A stretch of DNA of 46,091 nt from Atopobiaceae bacterium (GTDB lineage Bacteria > Actinomycetota > Coriobacteriia > Coriobacteriales > Atopobiaceae), in the NCBI GenBank assembly GCA_017545665.1, contig JAFWKQ010000094.1:1-46091 (forward strand). Direction: 5' to 3'. Shown one piece after another: positions 26,218-34,195 of this stretch. Numbering within the stretch: the first letter of the stretch is position 1; the number at the start of each line of letters is the position of its first letter. Position numbers and translations under genes: made by a program. The notes below the pieces were generated by a model. It was not told the origin of the DNA. It ran no database searches and saw only the letters and a list, made by a program, of their open reading frames with translations.

Positions 26218-26862
26218 CTACCTGCCGCGGCGGGCGACGTCGGCGAGGGGAGCGGCGTTCCAGGTGGCACTGGGCGCACCCATAACGCGGGTCTCGCACT
26301 GAGCGCGTGCCACGGCCTCGTAGGCTATTTGGCTGCCTTCGCTGTCGCACTTGTACTGGCTCGCGCGGTTTTGGGCGATGCCAAGACGTCCGGCCTCCTT
26401 CGCCGCGTCGATGTTGGCCCCAAGAAACAGGAACTCCCAGCCGTGCTTGCGCTTCTTCTCGATGAGCCGCTTTACCTCCTTGTAGGTTCGGTGTGTGCTG
26501 GCATTTTCCATGCCGTCGGTTATGATCACGAACACCATGTGCTCCGCGCGGTGGTCCTTGGGCAGAATCTTCTGCACCTTGGTGTGATAGCGAATGGCAT
26601 CTCCAACGGCGTCGAGCAGGGCCGTGCATCCACCCACGCGATAATCGTTCGTGGTGAGCGGGCGCACCTTGTCCAAGGGTTGGCGGTTGAGCACCACCTC
26701 GCTGGCGTTGTCAAAGAGCACGAGGGAAACCAGGGCCTCTCCTTCAAGCTCGCGGTTCTTCGCAAGCGTTGCGTTGAGCCCGCCTATGGTATCGGCCTCC
26801 AACCCGCACATGGACCCACTCTTGTCCACCACAAACACGAGCTCTGTTAGGTTCTTCTTCAT
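26218..26862 (-). CDS. von Willebrand factor A domain protein
   Basis: A 214-aa, essentially single-domain vWA protein without signal peptide. A full metal-ion adhesion site is visible: DKSGS near residue 14, a Thr in VGGCTALLD and the Asp of IITDGMENAS. These cytosolic vWA proteins are widespread but have no assigned task. The start at 26862 (MKKNLTELVFVVDKSGSM) follows AAGGAGG; a longer frame reaches 26925 without a site. It is the last of a minus-strand series and lies 116 bases after the CDF gene. Confidence 0.85.
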   Translation of the reverse strand: MKKNLTELVFVVDKSGSMCGLEADTIGGLNATLAKNRELEGEALVSLVLFDNASEVVLNRQPLDKVRPLTTNDYRVGGCTALLDAVGDAIRYHTKVQKILPKDHRAEHMVFVIITDGMENASTHRTYKEVKRLIEKKRKHGWEFLFLGANIDAAKEAGRLGIAQNRASQYKCDSEGSQIAYEAVARAQCETRVMGAPSATWNAAPLADVARRGR

Positions 26863-26978
26863 GGCGTCCTCCTTCGTCTTGTGTTCTTGCCACACCATGA
26901 AGTCTAGGGGGAAGGGGTATTGCATAGGTCAACTGGCAGGGGACAAACCGGACGATGCAAGGGGCTCTCGTCTGCGTC

Positions 26979-28115
26979 CTAGCTTTCGTCCTGCACTGCT
27001 GCCACGAAGCCGGTGTCGAAGGCAATGTGGCAAGAGGAGTAGGGCATGACGTCGTACACCGCCTTCTCAATGAGGTGCCTCAGGTTCTCGTCCGGCTCTT
27101 TTCCCGCAGGTACCATGCAGTCAAATGAAATCTGAGGACCATTTTTGGTGGTTTGGATGCGTAAGTCGTGGATAGAAAGATCTGCGTTCACCGCCTGTAC
27201 CGCTGCTTGTATGAGTGCGCGCGAGTCTATGCCCTCTGTGCGTTTGGTAACGACGGGATCGTAATGCAAAACAATGGCCAAGCCCTCGTCGGCGCGTAGA
27301 TCCCGTTCGATTTGGTCTATGGTCTCGTGCGTCTTGAGTGGGTTTTCCTCTGCGGCCATCTCCACGTGTGCACTTGCGAACAGGTGCCCAGGCCCATAGT
27401 CATGCACCATAAGGTCGTGTGCGCCCAAAACTCCCGGATACGAGAGAATGCGCTCGTGAATCCGTGAGACGAGGCGAGGGTCGGGCATCCTCCCCAACAA
27501 GGGGCTAACCGTGTCCCGCAGCAGGTCTATGCCGCCCCACAGCACAAAGGCGCCCACACCCAGCCCCAACACGCCATCGAGCTCCAGGTGGGCATAGCGC
27601 GAGAGGAGCGCGCCCAGAAGAACGGCCGTGGTGGCAAGTGCGTCGTAGTTGGCATCTTTGGCTGCGGCTTCCAAGGCTTGCGAGTCAATTGCGCGGGCTA
27701 CCCTGTGGTTATAGCGCGCCATCAGGAGCTTTGCGATTGCAAAGAGCGCGAGGAGGAACAGGGACAAGTTCGTGTGGCGCACCGGAACAGGCGCGATTAT
27801 GCGTCCAATGGACTCGCGTATGAGCTCGATGCCTGCCACCAGCACGAGTACCGCAACGCTTAGGCCCGCGAGGTATTCCATGCGCCCGTGCCCAAAGGGA
27901 TGGTCTCTGTCGGGAGGCTTGTTTGCCAGCTTGAAGCCCAGAAGCGTCACCACGTTAGACGCCGCGTCCATGGCGTTGTTTACGGCGTCGGCAATCATGG
28001 ACACCGATCCCGCAAGGAAACCCAGTATGCCCTTGCAGAGCGCGAGGGCAAGATTGCAGCAGATTCCCACCAAGCTGGCGTTCTTTCCAGCCTTCAGCCG
28101 CGCCTGCGCGTCCAT
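26979..28115 (-). CDS. Cation diffusion facilitator (divalent metal efflux)
   Basis: A 378-aa CDF transporter that exports divalent metal in exchange for protons. It has about six membrane helices in the first 210 residues and a C-terminal cytoplasmic regulatory domain with His/Asp-rich metal sites. Helix 2 carries ADAVNNAMD (Asp43, Asn47, Asp50); helix 5 carries D-A-N-Y-D. An Asp/Asn set without His is more like Mn2+/Fe2+ than Zn2+ CDF proteins, so Mn or Fe is my guess. The start lies 3 bases after the stop of the macro-domain gene, so the two are coupled. Confidence 0.88.
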   Translation of the reverse strand: MDAQARLKAGKNASLVGICCNLALALCKGILGFLAGSVSMIADAVNNAMDAASNVVTLLGFKLANKPPDRDHPFGHGRMEYLAGLSVAVLVLVAGIELIRESIGRIIAPVPVRHTNLSLFLLALFAIAKLLMARYNHRVARAIDSQALEAAAKDANYDALATTAVLLGALLSRYAHLELDGVLGLGVGAFVLWGGIDLLRDTVSPLLGRMPDPRLVSRIHERILSYPGVLGAHDLMVHDYGPGHLFASAHVEMAAEENPLKTHETIDQIERDLRADEGLAIVLHYDPVVTKRTEGIDSRALIQAAVQAVNADLSIHDLRIQTTKNGPQISFDCMVPAGKEPDENLRHLIEKAVYDVMPYSSCHIAFDTGFVAAVQDES

Positions 28116-28118
28116 GCG

Positions 28119-29249
28119 CTATCCCAAGAGCGGTTGGTCGAAGGCGTAGAGGGCAAGGTTTATCTCGTATATGTCGTAGATGCGATGCAGGAGGTAGTAC
28201 TCCACGATCACGTCGCGCTTGTTGGCATGGGTCAGTGCGTAGCCGGCTCGCTCGAGCAAAAGACGCGTCTCGTCCACCGAGAGCTCCAAGGCTACGGCAA
28301 GAGCGAGCACCGTATGCTTTTTGGGCTGGTAATGCCTGTTTCCCCGTATTTTCGAGAAGTGCTGTCGGCTTAGGTTGGCACGCTTGTACACCTCGCTGTC
28401 CTTGAGTCCGCGCTCGTCGATCATGCGCAGCAGCGTGATTGAGAAGGGCTCGTCCAAGTTGGAGAGCAGACGCTCAAGGAATCCTCGGCGTTGCGGCTTT
28501 CCCGTGCGGGGCGCTGCCGAGCCAGACTGGGAGGATGCGGCGGGTGGGGCAGGTGCCGTTGGTGCGGAAGGTGCAGACTGGGCCCCTATGGCCCCGCCCT
28601 TTGCCGGGGCAGAGGCGTCCGGGTGCGCCTCCTCCCATACTGGTTGGTTGGCCGCCGACTCGTAATCCATCGGCTCGCGTGCGCGTTCCCATGCCCGACG
28701 ACCAAGATAGGGGCTCTCGCTCACATAGTGATCGTCGATGTATTCCGCCACATCGGAGAAGCGCCCCCTGCCAGCACGCAGCGACTCCGCATCGAAGATG
28801 GTAAGGTACACGTCCATGTCGTGCTCATCCAAAAAGGAGCGGATCTCCGTAAGGGCTACGTCTATTGCCTGGTCCTTTGGGTATCCGTATATGCCTGACG
28901 AGATGAGGGGAAAGGCTATGGACGCATCGCCCAGCTCGAGCGCAAGGGCCAGCGCCGATCTGTAGCAGCTGCGGAGCGCCTCCTCCTCGCCAGCGTTTCC
29001 GCCATGCCAGATAGGGCCAACCGTATGTATTACGTGTTTTGCGGGCAGTCGGAATGCCGGCGTTGCAACCGATGATCCGGTGGGGCAGTGACCGATTTTG
29101 TTGCAGGCGGCTTGAAGCTCCTCGGGGCCTGCCGCGGCAAAGATGGCTCCGCATACGCCACCGCCGTGGCGAAGCCACTCGTTGGCTGCGTTTACGATCG
29201 CATCCACATGCATGCGGGTAATGTCGTTGCGCACAATGCTCAGGGGCAT
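28119..29249 (-). CDS. Macro domain protein with a C-terminal HTH-like domain
   Basis: A 376-aa protein. Residues 1 to about 165 are a macro domain (VDAIVNAANEWLRHGGGV, GIYGYP), which binds or hydrolyses ADP-ribose derivatives. A Pro/Ala-rich linker of about 60 residues (about 205-260) follows. The C-terminal domain (about 265-376) has a helix-turn-helix pattern (DSEVYKRANLSRQHFSKIRG) followed by helices resembling XRE-type proteins. It could be an ADP-ribose-responsive regulator, which is inference. ATG 29249 follows AAAGGA. It is translated just before the CDF gene. Confidence 0.85.
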   Translation of the reverse strand: MPLSIVRNDITRMHVDAIVNAANEWLRHGGGVCGAIFAAAGPEELQAACNKIGHCPTGSSVATPAFRLPAKHVIHTVGPIWHGGNAGEEEALRSCYRSALALALELGDASIAFPLISSGIYGYPKDQAIDVALTEIRSFLDEHDMDVYLTIFDAESLRAGRGRFSDVAEYIDDHYVSESPYLGRRAWERAREPMDYESAANQPVWEEAHPDASAPAKGGAIGAQSAPSAPTAPAPPAASSQSGSAAPRTGKPQRRGFLERLLSNLDEPFSITLLRMIDERGLKDSEVYKRANLSRQHFSKIRGNRHYQPKKHTVLALAVALELSVDETRLLLERAGYALTHANKRDVIVEYYLLHRIYDIYEINLALYAFDQPLLG

Positions 29250-29290
29250 GGTTGCATCCTTTCGGTTAAACGCTGCGTGGCTAATTCTCG

Positions 29291-30385
29291 CTAGCGCGCA
29301 CTGCCTGCCTTATTTGCCCGCTTTGCCTCATACATGTGTTTGTCGGCCATGGCGATGACCTCCTCCATGTTTGGGCAATCCTCACGGGCTACCGCATACC
29401 CAACGGAGACGCTGGGGATGCGCTCGTCCTTTGCCTTTTCCTTGTCTACAAGACCATTGAGCATAGACGTGAGCTGCTCGCGCTCGTCTTGCCGCTTTGT
29501 GAGCACGGCCATGAACTCGTCGCCGCCCGTTCTATAGCACAGGCCTGCGGCTCCATACGATCGCCTTATGAGGTCTGCAATGGTGGAAAGGCATACGTCT
29601 CCGTATGCATGGCCATAGGTGTCGTTTACGTGCTTAAAGTCGTTTACGTCTATAACGACGACCGTGCAGGGAAGTGGCGGATGTGCCAGAAACTCGTGGT
29701 AGCTGTGCCGATTGAGCAGCTTGGTGAGTGCGTCGGTGCGCAGGATCATATCGGAATAGAACTGGAAGTACAGCAGTACTGCCATGGTGACCGCAGGCCA
29801 TGTGGTGCGGATGGTACCGTCGTAAACCTGTATCCCCACGCCTGCAAACATAACGCAGAGTATGGCAAGAATGGAGGTTATGTTCACGCTCTGGTAAATG
29901 TGTCCGGCGCGAATGGACTCAACCGAAAGATAGAGGGCTGAGGTGGTATAGCAAATCATATATACGATGTAGAGTGGACCACGATGATAGGTGTTGGTGG
30001 CATCCACCCAAAACACGAATCCACCGAAGAGCGAGATAACCTCAAACAAGGCGTGGAGTCCCAAAACCACGAAGATCCAATGCACGTGCCGTTCGGGAAA
30101 GATGGTCTGCGAAATGGCAACCGGTATTGCGGGCGCCACCGCGAACGTGAGCATGGTGGAAATGGCCTGGAACGGGCCGAAGGTGGGAAGTCGGTCGGCA
30201 AACGAGAAATTGAACCAGTCAACGAGTGCGATGCAAAAGAGCGCGGCGCAGCTGGCAAGGAAGACTATACGGGCCTGTCGTCCGATGGTGCGGTTTTGTG
30301 CCACAAGGATGGCGCCCGCAACAAGGAAGAGCAGGGTGATGAGCGTAAACCCTGCAAAGTTGGCCAGTGTGGTGCTCAGTCCCAT
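29291..30385 (-). CDS. Membrane diguanylate cyclase (GGDEF)
   Basis: A 364-aa protein with about six to seven N-terminal membrane helices (to about residue 205) and a GGDEF domain (about 210-360) with an intact RTGGDEF active site. It would make cyclic di-GMP from GTP. No RxxD inhibitory site stands at the usual place before the motif. ATG 30385 follows GGAGGAG with 10 bases between. It starts the minus-strand group that continues with the macro-domain gene 41 bases on, and is divergent from the next gene. Confidence 0.9.
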   Translation of the reverse strand: MGLSTTLANFAGFTLITLLFLVAGAILVAQNRTIGRQARIVFLASCAALFCIALVDWFNFSFADRLPTFGPFQAISTMLTFAVAPAIPVAISQTIFPERHVHWIFVVLGLHALFEVISLFGGFVFWVDATNTYHRGPLYIVYMICYTTSALYLSVESIRAGHIYQSVNITSILAILCVMFAGVGIQVYDGTIRTTWPAVTMAVLLYFQFYSDMILRTDALTKLLNRHSYHEFLAHPPLPCTVVVIDVNDFKHVNDTYGHAYGDVCLSTIADLIRRSYGAAGLCYRTGGDEFMAVLTKRQDEREQLTSMLNGLVDKEKAKDERIPSVSVGYAVAREDCPNMEEVIAMADKHMYEAKRANKAGSAR

Positions 30386-30566
30386 ACGCGTCGGGCTCCT
30401 CCAGCTACGCGGATTGCCTTACCAGTATTGTAGCCGAGCGACGTGTGCTATTTTGGAGTCTCCCGCAGACGTTGCGACTTGGGCCTTGGGTCGGTTTCAA
30501 GGCAACCTTGGCGAAGCATTGGCACGCATGGCCTAGAATTCCGCATGGGAAAGAGGAGGGAAGGCG

Positions 30567-31331
30567 ATGGTACGACGCGATTCGACGGACGCGCTCGGTA
30601 GGGCAATGTATGAGCTCATTTGCTCGCGTGACGGGGTGAGTGCGCGCGACATCGCGCGAACGCTTGGCGTTACGCGCAAGGAGGTGAATCAGCGCCTCTA
30701 CACCTATCCCTTCATCCGCGACCTGTGCTTCAGGGACGAAGACTATCTGTGGTATGGCACCATTGGGCAAGGAACTCCACATGTGGGACTGCGTGAGTAC
30801 TGCGGTTGGTATGCAACCGTCCGTGAGTTCATGGCATGCGATGAGGACGGATGGTTGGATGAGCTCAAGGAAGGGTGCGTCCGCATAGGGCGAAGTCTTA
30901 ACGACACCCGTGGGCTTATCCATTCCTTCTTGGACTGCCGTTCCACGATGCGGGAGCTCTTCGATACGCTTCGGTCGTTTGGCGTCGACTGTGGGGGATG
31001 GGAGATCGCATTCGAGATGCGCATCAAGCGTGCCAAATGGATTCGCATCTATGCGGACGTGCTGGTAATCACTCCTACGCACGCCTTTACCCTGGAGTTC
31101 AAGATGAAGGACGCAATCGATTCGGAAGAGGTTGCGCAGGCAGCCAAGTATGTCCCATATTTGGAAGTAGTGCTGGGCAGTAGGGTGAACGTAGTTGCGG
31201 CGCTCGTACTCACAAGAGCGCGTGAGCTCTTTTGCCACGAGCCGTTGGGGCGTACCGACGCGGAGGTGACCGTTGCCTCGCGGGACATGCTCTTCAACGT
31301 GTTCGACGAGTACCTGGGGTTTTTGGCCTAG
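30567..31331 (+). CDS. Winged-helix plus PD-(D/E)XK nuclease-like protein
   Basis: A 254-aa protein. The first 65 residues form a winged helix (GVSARDIARTLGVTRKEVNQ). The C-terminal half has a nuclease-like core: Asp164 in YADVLVI, then Glu177-Phe-Lys179 in TLEFKMKD, and a following helix with an EEVAQAAKY pattern. D-x12-E-x-K is the PD-(D/E)XK signature. Similar folds occur in repair and phage-defence proteins, but I know no named family with this pair of domains. ATG 30567 follows GGAGGGAAGG. It stands alone between divergent and convergent neighbours. I see no clear promoter in the 181-base gap before it. Confidence 0.75.
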   Translation: MVRRDSTDALGRAMYELICSRDGVSARDIARTLGVTRKEVNQRLYTYPFIRDLCFRDEDYLWYGTIGQGTPHVGLREYCGWYATVREFMACDEDGWLDELKEGCVRIGRSLNDTRGLIHSFLDCRSTMRELFDTLRSFGVDCGGWEIAFEMRIKRAKWIRIYADVLVITPTHAFTLEFKMKDAIDSEEVAQAAKYVPYLEVVLGSRVNVVAALVLTRARELFCHEPLGRTDAEVTVASRDMLFNVFDEYLGFLA

Positions 31332-31368
31332 GCGCTTTGCAGGCAGCCCGTGGGCTTGTCAAGGCAAG

Positions 31369-33375
31369 CTACTCCGACGTGGACCCTCCGGAATCCACCA
31401 TGGATTGCGCGATGTTTCGCACGACCATATCCACGTATACGCGCGCTCCCTCAGGTCGCAGATGCGTGGCGTCGGCCCAGAGGTATTCGTCCATATGCCC
31501 TTCGAGCACCGCAGGCCAGTCGACGTAATGCACGTTGTCGTGTGCATTTGCCGCCGCTTGGAGGTTTTCGTTGGCAGCTTCCTGGAAGCCGTCGGGGTTT
31601 ACGGTTCCCACCAGGTAGAGCTGCCGATCGGGCCCCACCGCCTCAATAAAGGCGTCGAGCGTTTCGGGGAAGGGCGTTGAGTTGGAAAAACAGGCAAGTA
31701 CGACGGTCTTGCCCACAACGCCCTGACCGAGGTAGCCTTTGAGCACCTCAAGCGCCTGGCTGGGGCTACGACCAATGTAGGAGTCAAAGAGACCGTCCGG
31801 TAGGCGACCCTCCCAGCCCTTTTGGTTGGCAACGAAATCGTTGCCGGCGTCTCCCGGGACGGAGTCGCCAATAAGAACGGGATCGAGCTTTCCGGAGGAT
31901 ACCTCTTGTGGATTGGCATGCACGACGGTGTCCTGGGTCACCTCAACGGGTTTTGGGGCTGCGTTGGCAGACGAGGATGAGCTGCTTTGCGTACTCTGCC
32001 CCTCCGCTCCCGAAGGGATGCTCGAGCTTTGGGGTCTTAGATTTGACGAAGAAAGATCCATTGCGGAATTGGCCGCGGCTCCCGTGCTCACGATGGCGCT
32101 TTCTGGCACCAGCGTCTCGTCGGGAATCGTGGTGAGCGCCGTGTAGGTGTACACTCCCGCACAGCAGATGCCCAGGATGGCAACTGTTCCGAGCAGAATC
32201 TTGCGGTTTCGCCCAGGATGCTCCTCGTTTTCGTGTGCGCCTGTACCCTTGCTGGGCTGTAGTGGTCGCTCGAAGAGTCGGAGCGAGAGTTCGGCGGCTA
32301 CGAGCGCCACGCCAACCGCGGCAAGGCGCATCCACCATATTGTCGTTGACTTGTTGGCAGCCATGAGCAGGAAGATGGGATAATGCCACAGATAGAGCGC
32401 GAACGAGCGGGCCCCAAGCACCCTAAGCGGTGCGAGTCCCAACAGGAGCCCCATTAGGCTGCGTGGCGCCAAAAGAGTTGCGGTAAGCAGCGTGGCAACG
32501 ATGGCGAAGGCAAACATGCCACCCCTATACCATATATATGAGTCGGCTGGGATAAGAACCATGGCAGCGATAAGCCCGGCAAGGGACAGCGGGCCGAGCA
32601 GATGCGACCATACGGTGGCACGCACGGTTCCTTCGTCGGCGCCTATTTCTATGGCTTTTTTGTCTTCCTTTACGAACATGCGTGCCAAGCCCTGTGGGCC
32701 GCTTCCCAACGGAAATGCCAAGGCCAGCCACGAACCCAACAGCAGCGCGAACGCGCGCGTGTCGGTGCCGTAGTACACGCGGCTCGGATCCGTTCCGGGA
32801 ACATAGAGCCAAAACATCCAGGCTGCGGATGCAATGGCAAGAAGAAACGCCACTCTGCGCGCGAAGCGCTTTCCGACCTTCAGGAGTATGACGAGTATGA
32901 GCGTCCACGCAAGGAAGAACTGGAGATCAACCCCTACGTACCACAGATGAAGCAGGGGAGAAGTGCCGCCAATCAGATCGAAGTACGAGACGTTACGCAT
33001 GATGTAGGACCAGTTGAGAAAGAATCCCAAAGAGGGCACTACGTCCGGACGCATCTTGGTGAGCAATACGTGGTTGAGCGTCGCGCAAAGCACTCCCACG
33101 ATGGCCACCACGGCAAATACCGAGGGCACGATGCGCAGCAGGCGCTTCCCCCAGCTTCGGAGCAGGTCAATAAACCCAACGCTGCCGTTCGCATCGCATA
33201 TGCGGGCAATGCCGTTAGTGGCAAAGTAGCCCGACAGCACAAGAAAAACAACGACTCCCATGTGGCCGCTCGGCAACCATGGAAGATTGAGGTGGTAGAT
33301 GATAATGGATACTATGCACAATACCCTAAGGCCATCTACGCCATGGGCTCTTTGAATTGCCGTATTTGGCTGCAT
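31369..33375 (-). CDS. OatA-like membrane O-acyltransferase with SGNH domain
   Basis: A 668-aa protein with a membrane acyltransferase_3 domain (about residues 1-370; IIIYHLNLPW and GVVVFLVLSGYFAT) and an extracellular SGNH-type domain (about 490-660; block I IGDSVPGD, last block DATHLRPEG). This is the plan of OatA-type enzymes, which move acetyl groups across the membrane onto peptidoglycan or other cell-surface sugars. A Ser-rich linker (about 440-490) joins them. ATG 33375 follows CAGGAG. It lies 42 bases downstream of nrdG on the same strand, though a functional link is not evident. Confidence 0.9.
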   Translation of the reverse strand: MQPNTAIQRAHGVDGLRVLCIVSIIIYHLNLPWLPSGHMGVVVFLVLSGYFATNGIARICDANGSVGFIDLLRSWGKRLLRIVPSVFAVVAIVGVLCATLNHVLLTKMRPDVVPSLGFFLNWSYIMRNVSYFDLIGGTSPLLHLWYVGVDLQFFLAWTLILVILLKVGKRFARRVAFLLAIASAAWMFWLYVPGTDPSRVYYGTDTRAFALLLGSWLALAFPLGSGPQGLARMFVKEDKKAIEIGADEGTVRATVWSHLLGPLSLAGLIAAMVLIPADSYIWYRGGMFAFAIVATLLTATLLAPRSLMGLLLGLAPLRVLGARSFALYLWHYPIFLLMAANKSTTIWWMRLAAVGVALVAAELSLRLFERPLQPSKGTGAHENEEHPGRNRKILLGTVAILGICCAGVYTYTALTTIPDETLVPESAIVSTGAAANSAMDLSSSNLRPQSSSIPSGAEGQSTQSSSSSSANAAPKPVEVTQDTVVHANPQEVSSGKLDPVLIGDSVPGDAGNDFVANQKGWEGRLPDGLFDSYIGRSPSQALEVLKGYLGQGVVGKTVVLACFSNSTPFPETLDAFIEAVGPDRQLYLVGTVNPDGFQEAANENLQAAANAHDNVHYVDWPAVLEGHMDEYLWADATHLRPEGARVYVDMVVRNIAQSMVDSGGSTSE

Positions 33376-33417
33376 GCATACTCCTGTGTTGCGTTTGAGC
33401 TGTGATTGGCTACTACT

Positions 33418-33966
33418 TTACCAGCTATGGCTTGAAAATATGTCCTCATCTTGCCAAAGGACTATGGAGTTTGCGTTTAGCGAGGAACCCACGTCTATGA
33501 TCCGTTGGTTTGCCGATCCCCTAAAGCGAAGGCCGAGCTCTTTTTTGTCTTGCTCGAAGGGACCGTCAACCAAAACGTCGATGCTCTGTAGGATCGGAAC
33601 GAGCCATTTGGTGTGAGCACGGCAGCCCTTGTCCATGAGCTGCTCCCACGTGAAGCCAGACCACAGCCATATGCTTGCCTTTGGCTCACGGCTGCGAACG
33701 CGTTCCAAAAAGGGGGCGAGTGCCTCTTGGTTCTCTGGTTCCAGAGGTTCGCCGCCAAGCACCGAAAGGCCGTTTACGTATGGTACCTCAAGAGACGCGA
33801 TTATCTGGTCTTCGACTTCGCGGGTAAATGGCTTTCCGGCCGCAAAGTCCCACGCCTCCGCATTAAAGCATCCGGCACATCTATGCCTGCATCCCGACAC
33901 AAAAAGCGTGGTACGCACCCCTGTGCCATTTGCAATGTCACACTGCTTGATCTCCGCGTAGTTCAT
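33418..33966 (-). CDS. nrdG: Anaerobic ribonucleotide reductase activating protein
   Basis: NrdG is the radical SAM activase that makes the glycyl radical on NrdD. The 182-aa protein has the CxxxCxxC cluster motif as C-R-H-R-C-A-G-C near residues 26-33 and the SAM-binding GGEPL. Length is slightly above the usual 150-180. ATG 33966 follows AAGGAG. It lies downstream of nrdD, separated by 229 bases that contain a long hairpin. Confidence 0.95.
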   Translation of the reverse strand: MNYAEIKQCDIANGTGVRTTLFVSGCRHRCAGCFNAEAWDFAAGKPFTREVEDQIIASLEVPYVNGLSVLGGEPLEPENQEALAPFLERVRSREPKASIWLWSGFTWEQLMDKGCRAHTKWLVPILQSIDVLVDGPFEQDKKELGLRFRGSANQRIIDVGSSLNANSIVLWQDEDIFSSHSW

Positions 33967-34105
33967 AGTTGCTCCTTGCGAGACGTGCCACTCGTCCGTC
34001 TCACACTCTCTTTCATCCCTCAGACGCCCCTACCGTCGCTACATGGGCACTCTGGCCCTGTCGCACCGAGGAGATTCGCGACTGCGCGCATGCGTTTACA
34101 GCGAA

Positions 34106-34187
34106 AGAGGCCCTCGACGTCGTCTCTGAACGAGTTCCGCAGCGAAGTGAGGACTGTTCGAGTTCAGAGATGACGTCGAGGGCCTCT
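34106..34187 (-). promoter_or_regulatory. 26-bp hairpin between nrdD and nrdG
   Basis: Bases 34106-34131 (AGAGGCCCTCGACGTC onward) are complementary over 26 positions, with a single mismatch, to 34162-34187. The hairpin begins 8 bases after the nrdD stop (minus direction) and has a 30-base loop. Only a short T-rich stretch follows in that direction, so it may be a partial terminator or an RNA processing site that sets the ratio of NrdD to NrdG. A second, shorter inverted pair (GAGACG/CGTCTC) lies near 33979-34001. Confidence 0.75.
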
Positions 34188-34195
34188 ACGTGGTT

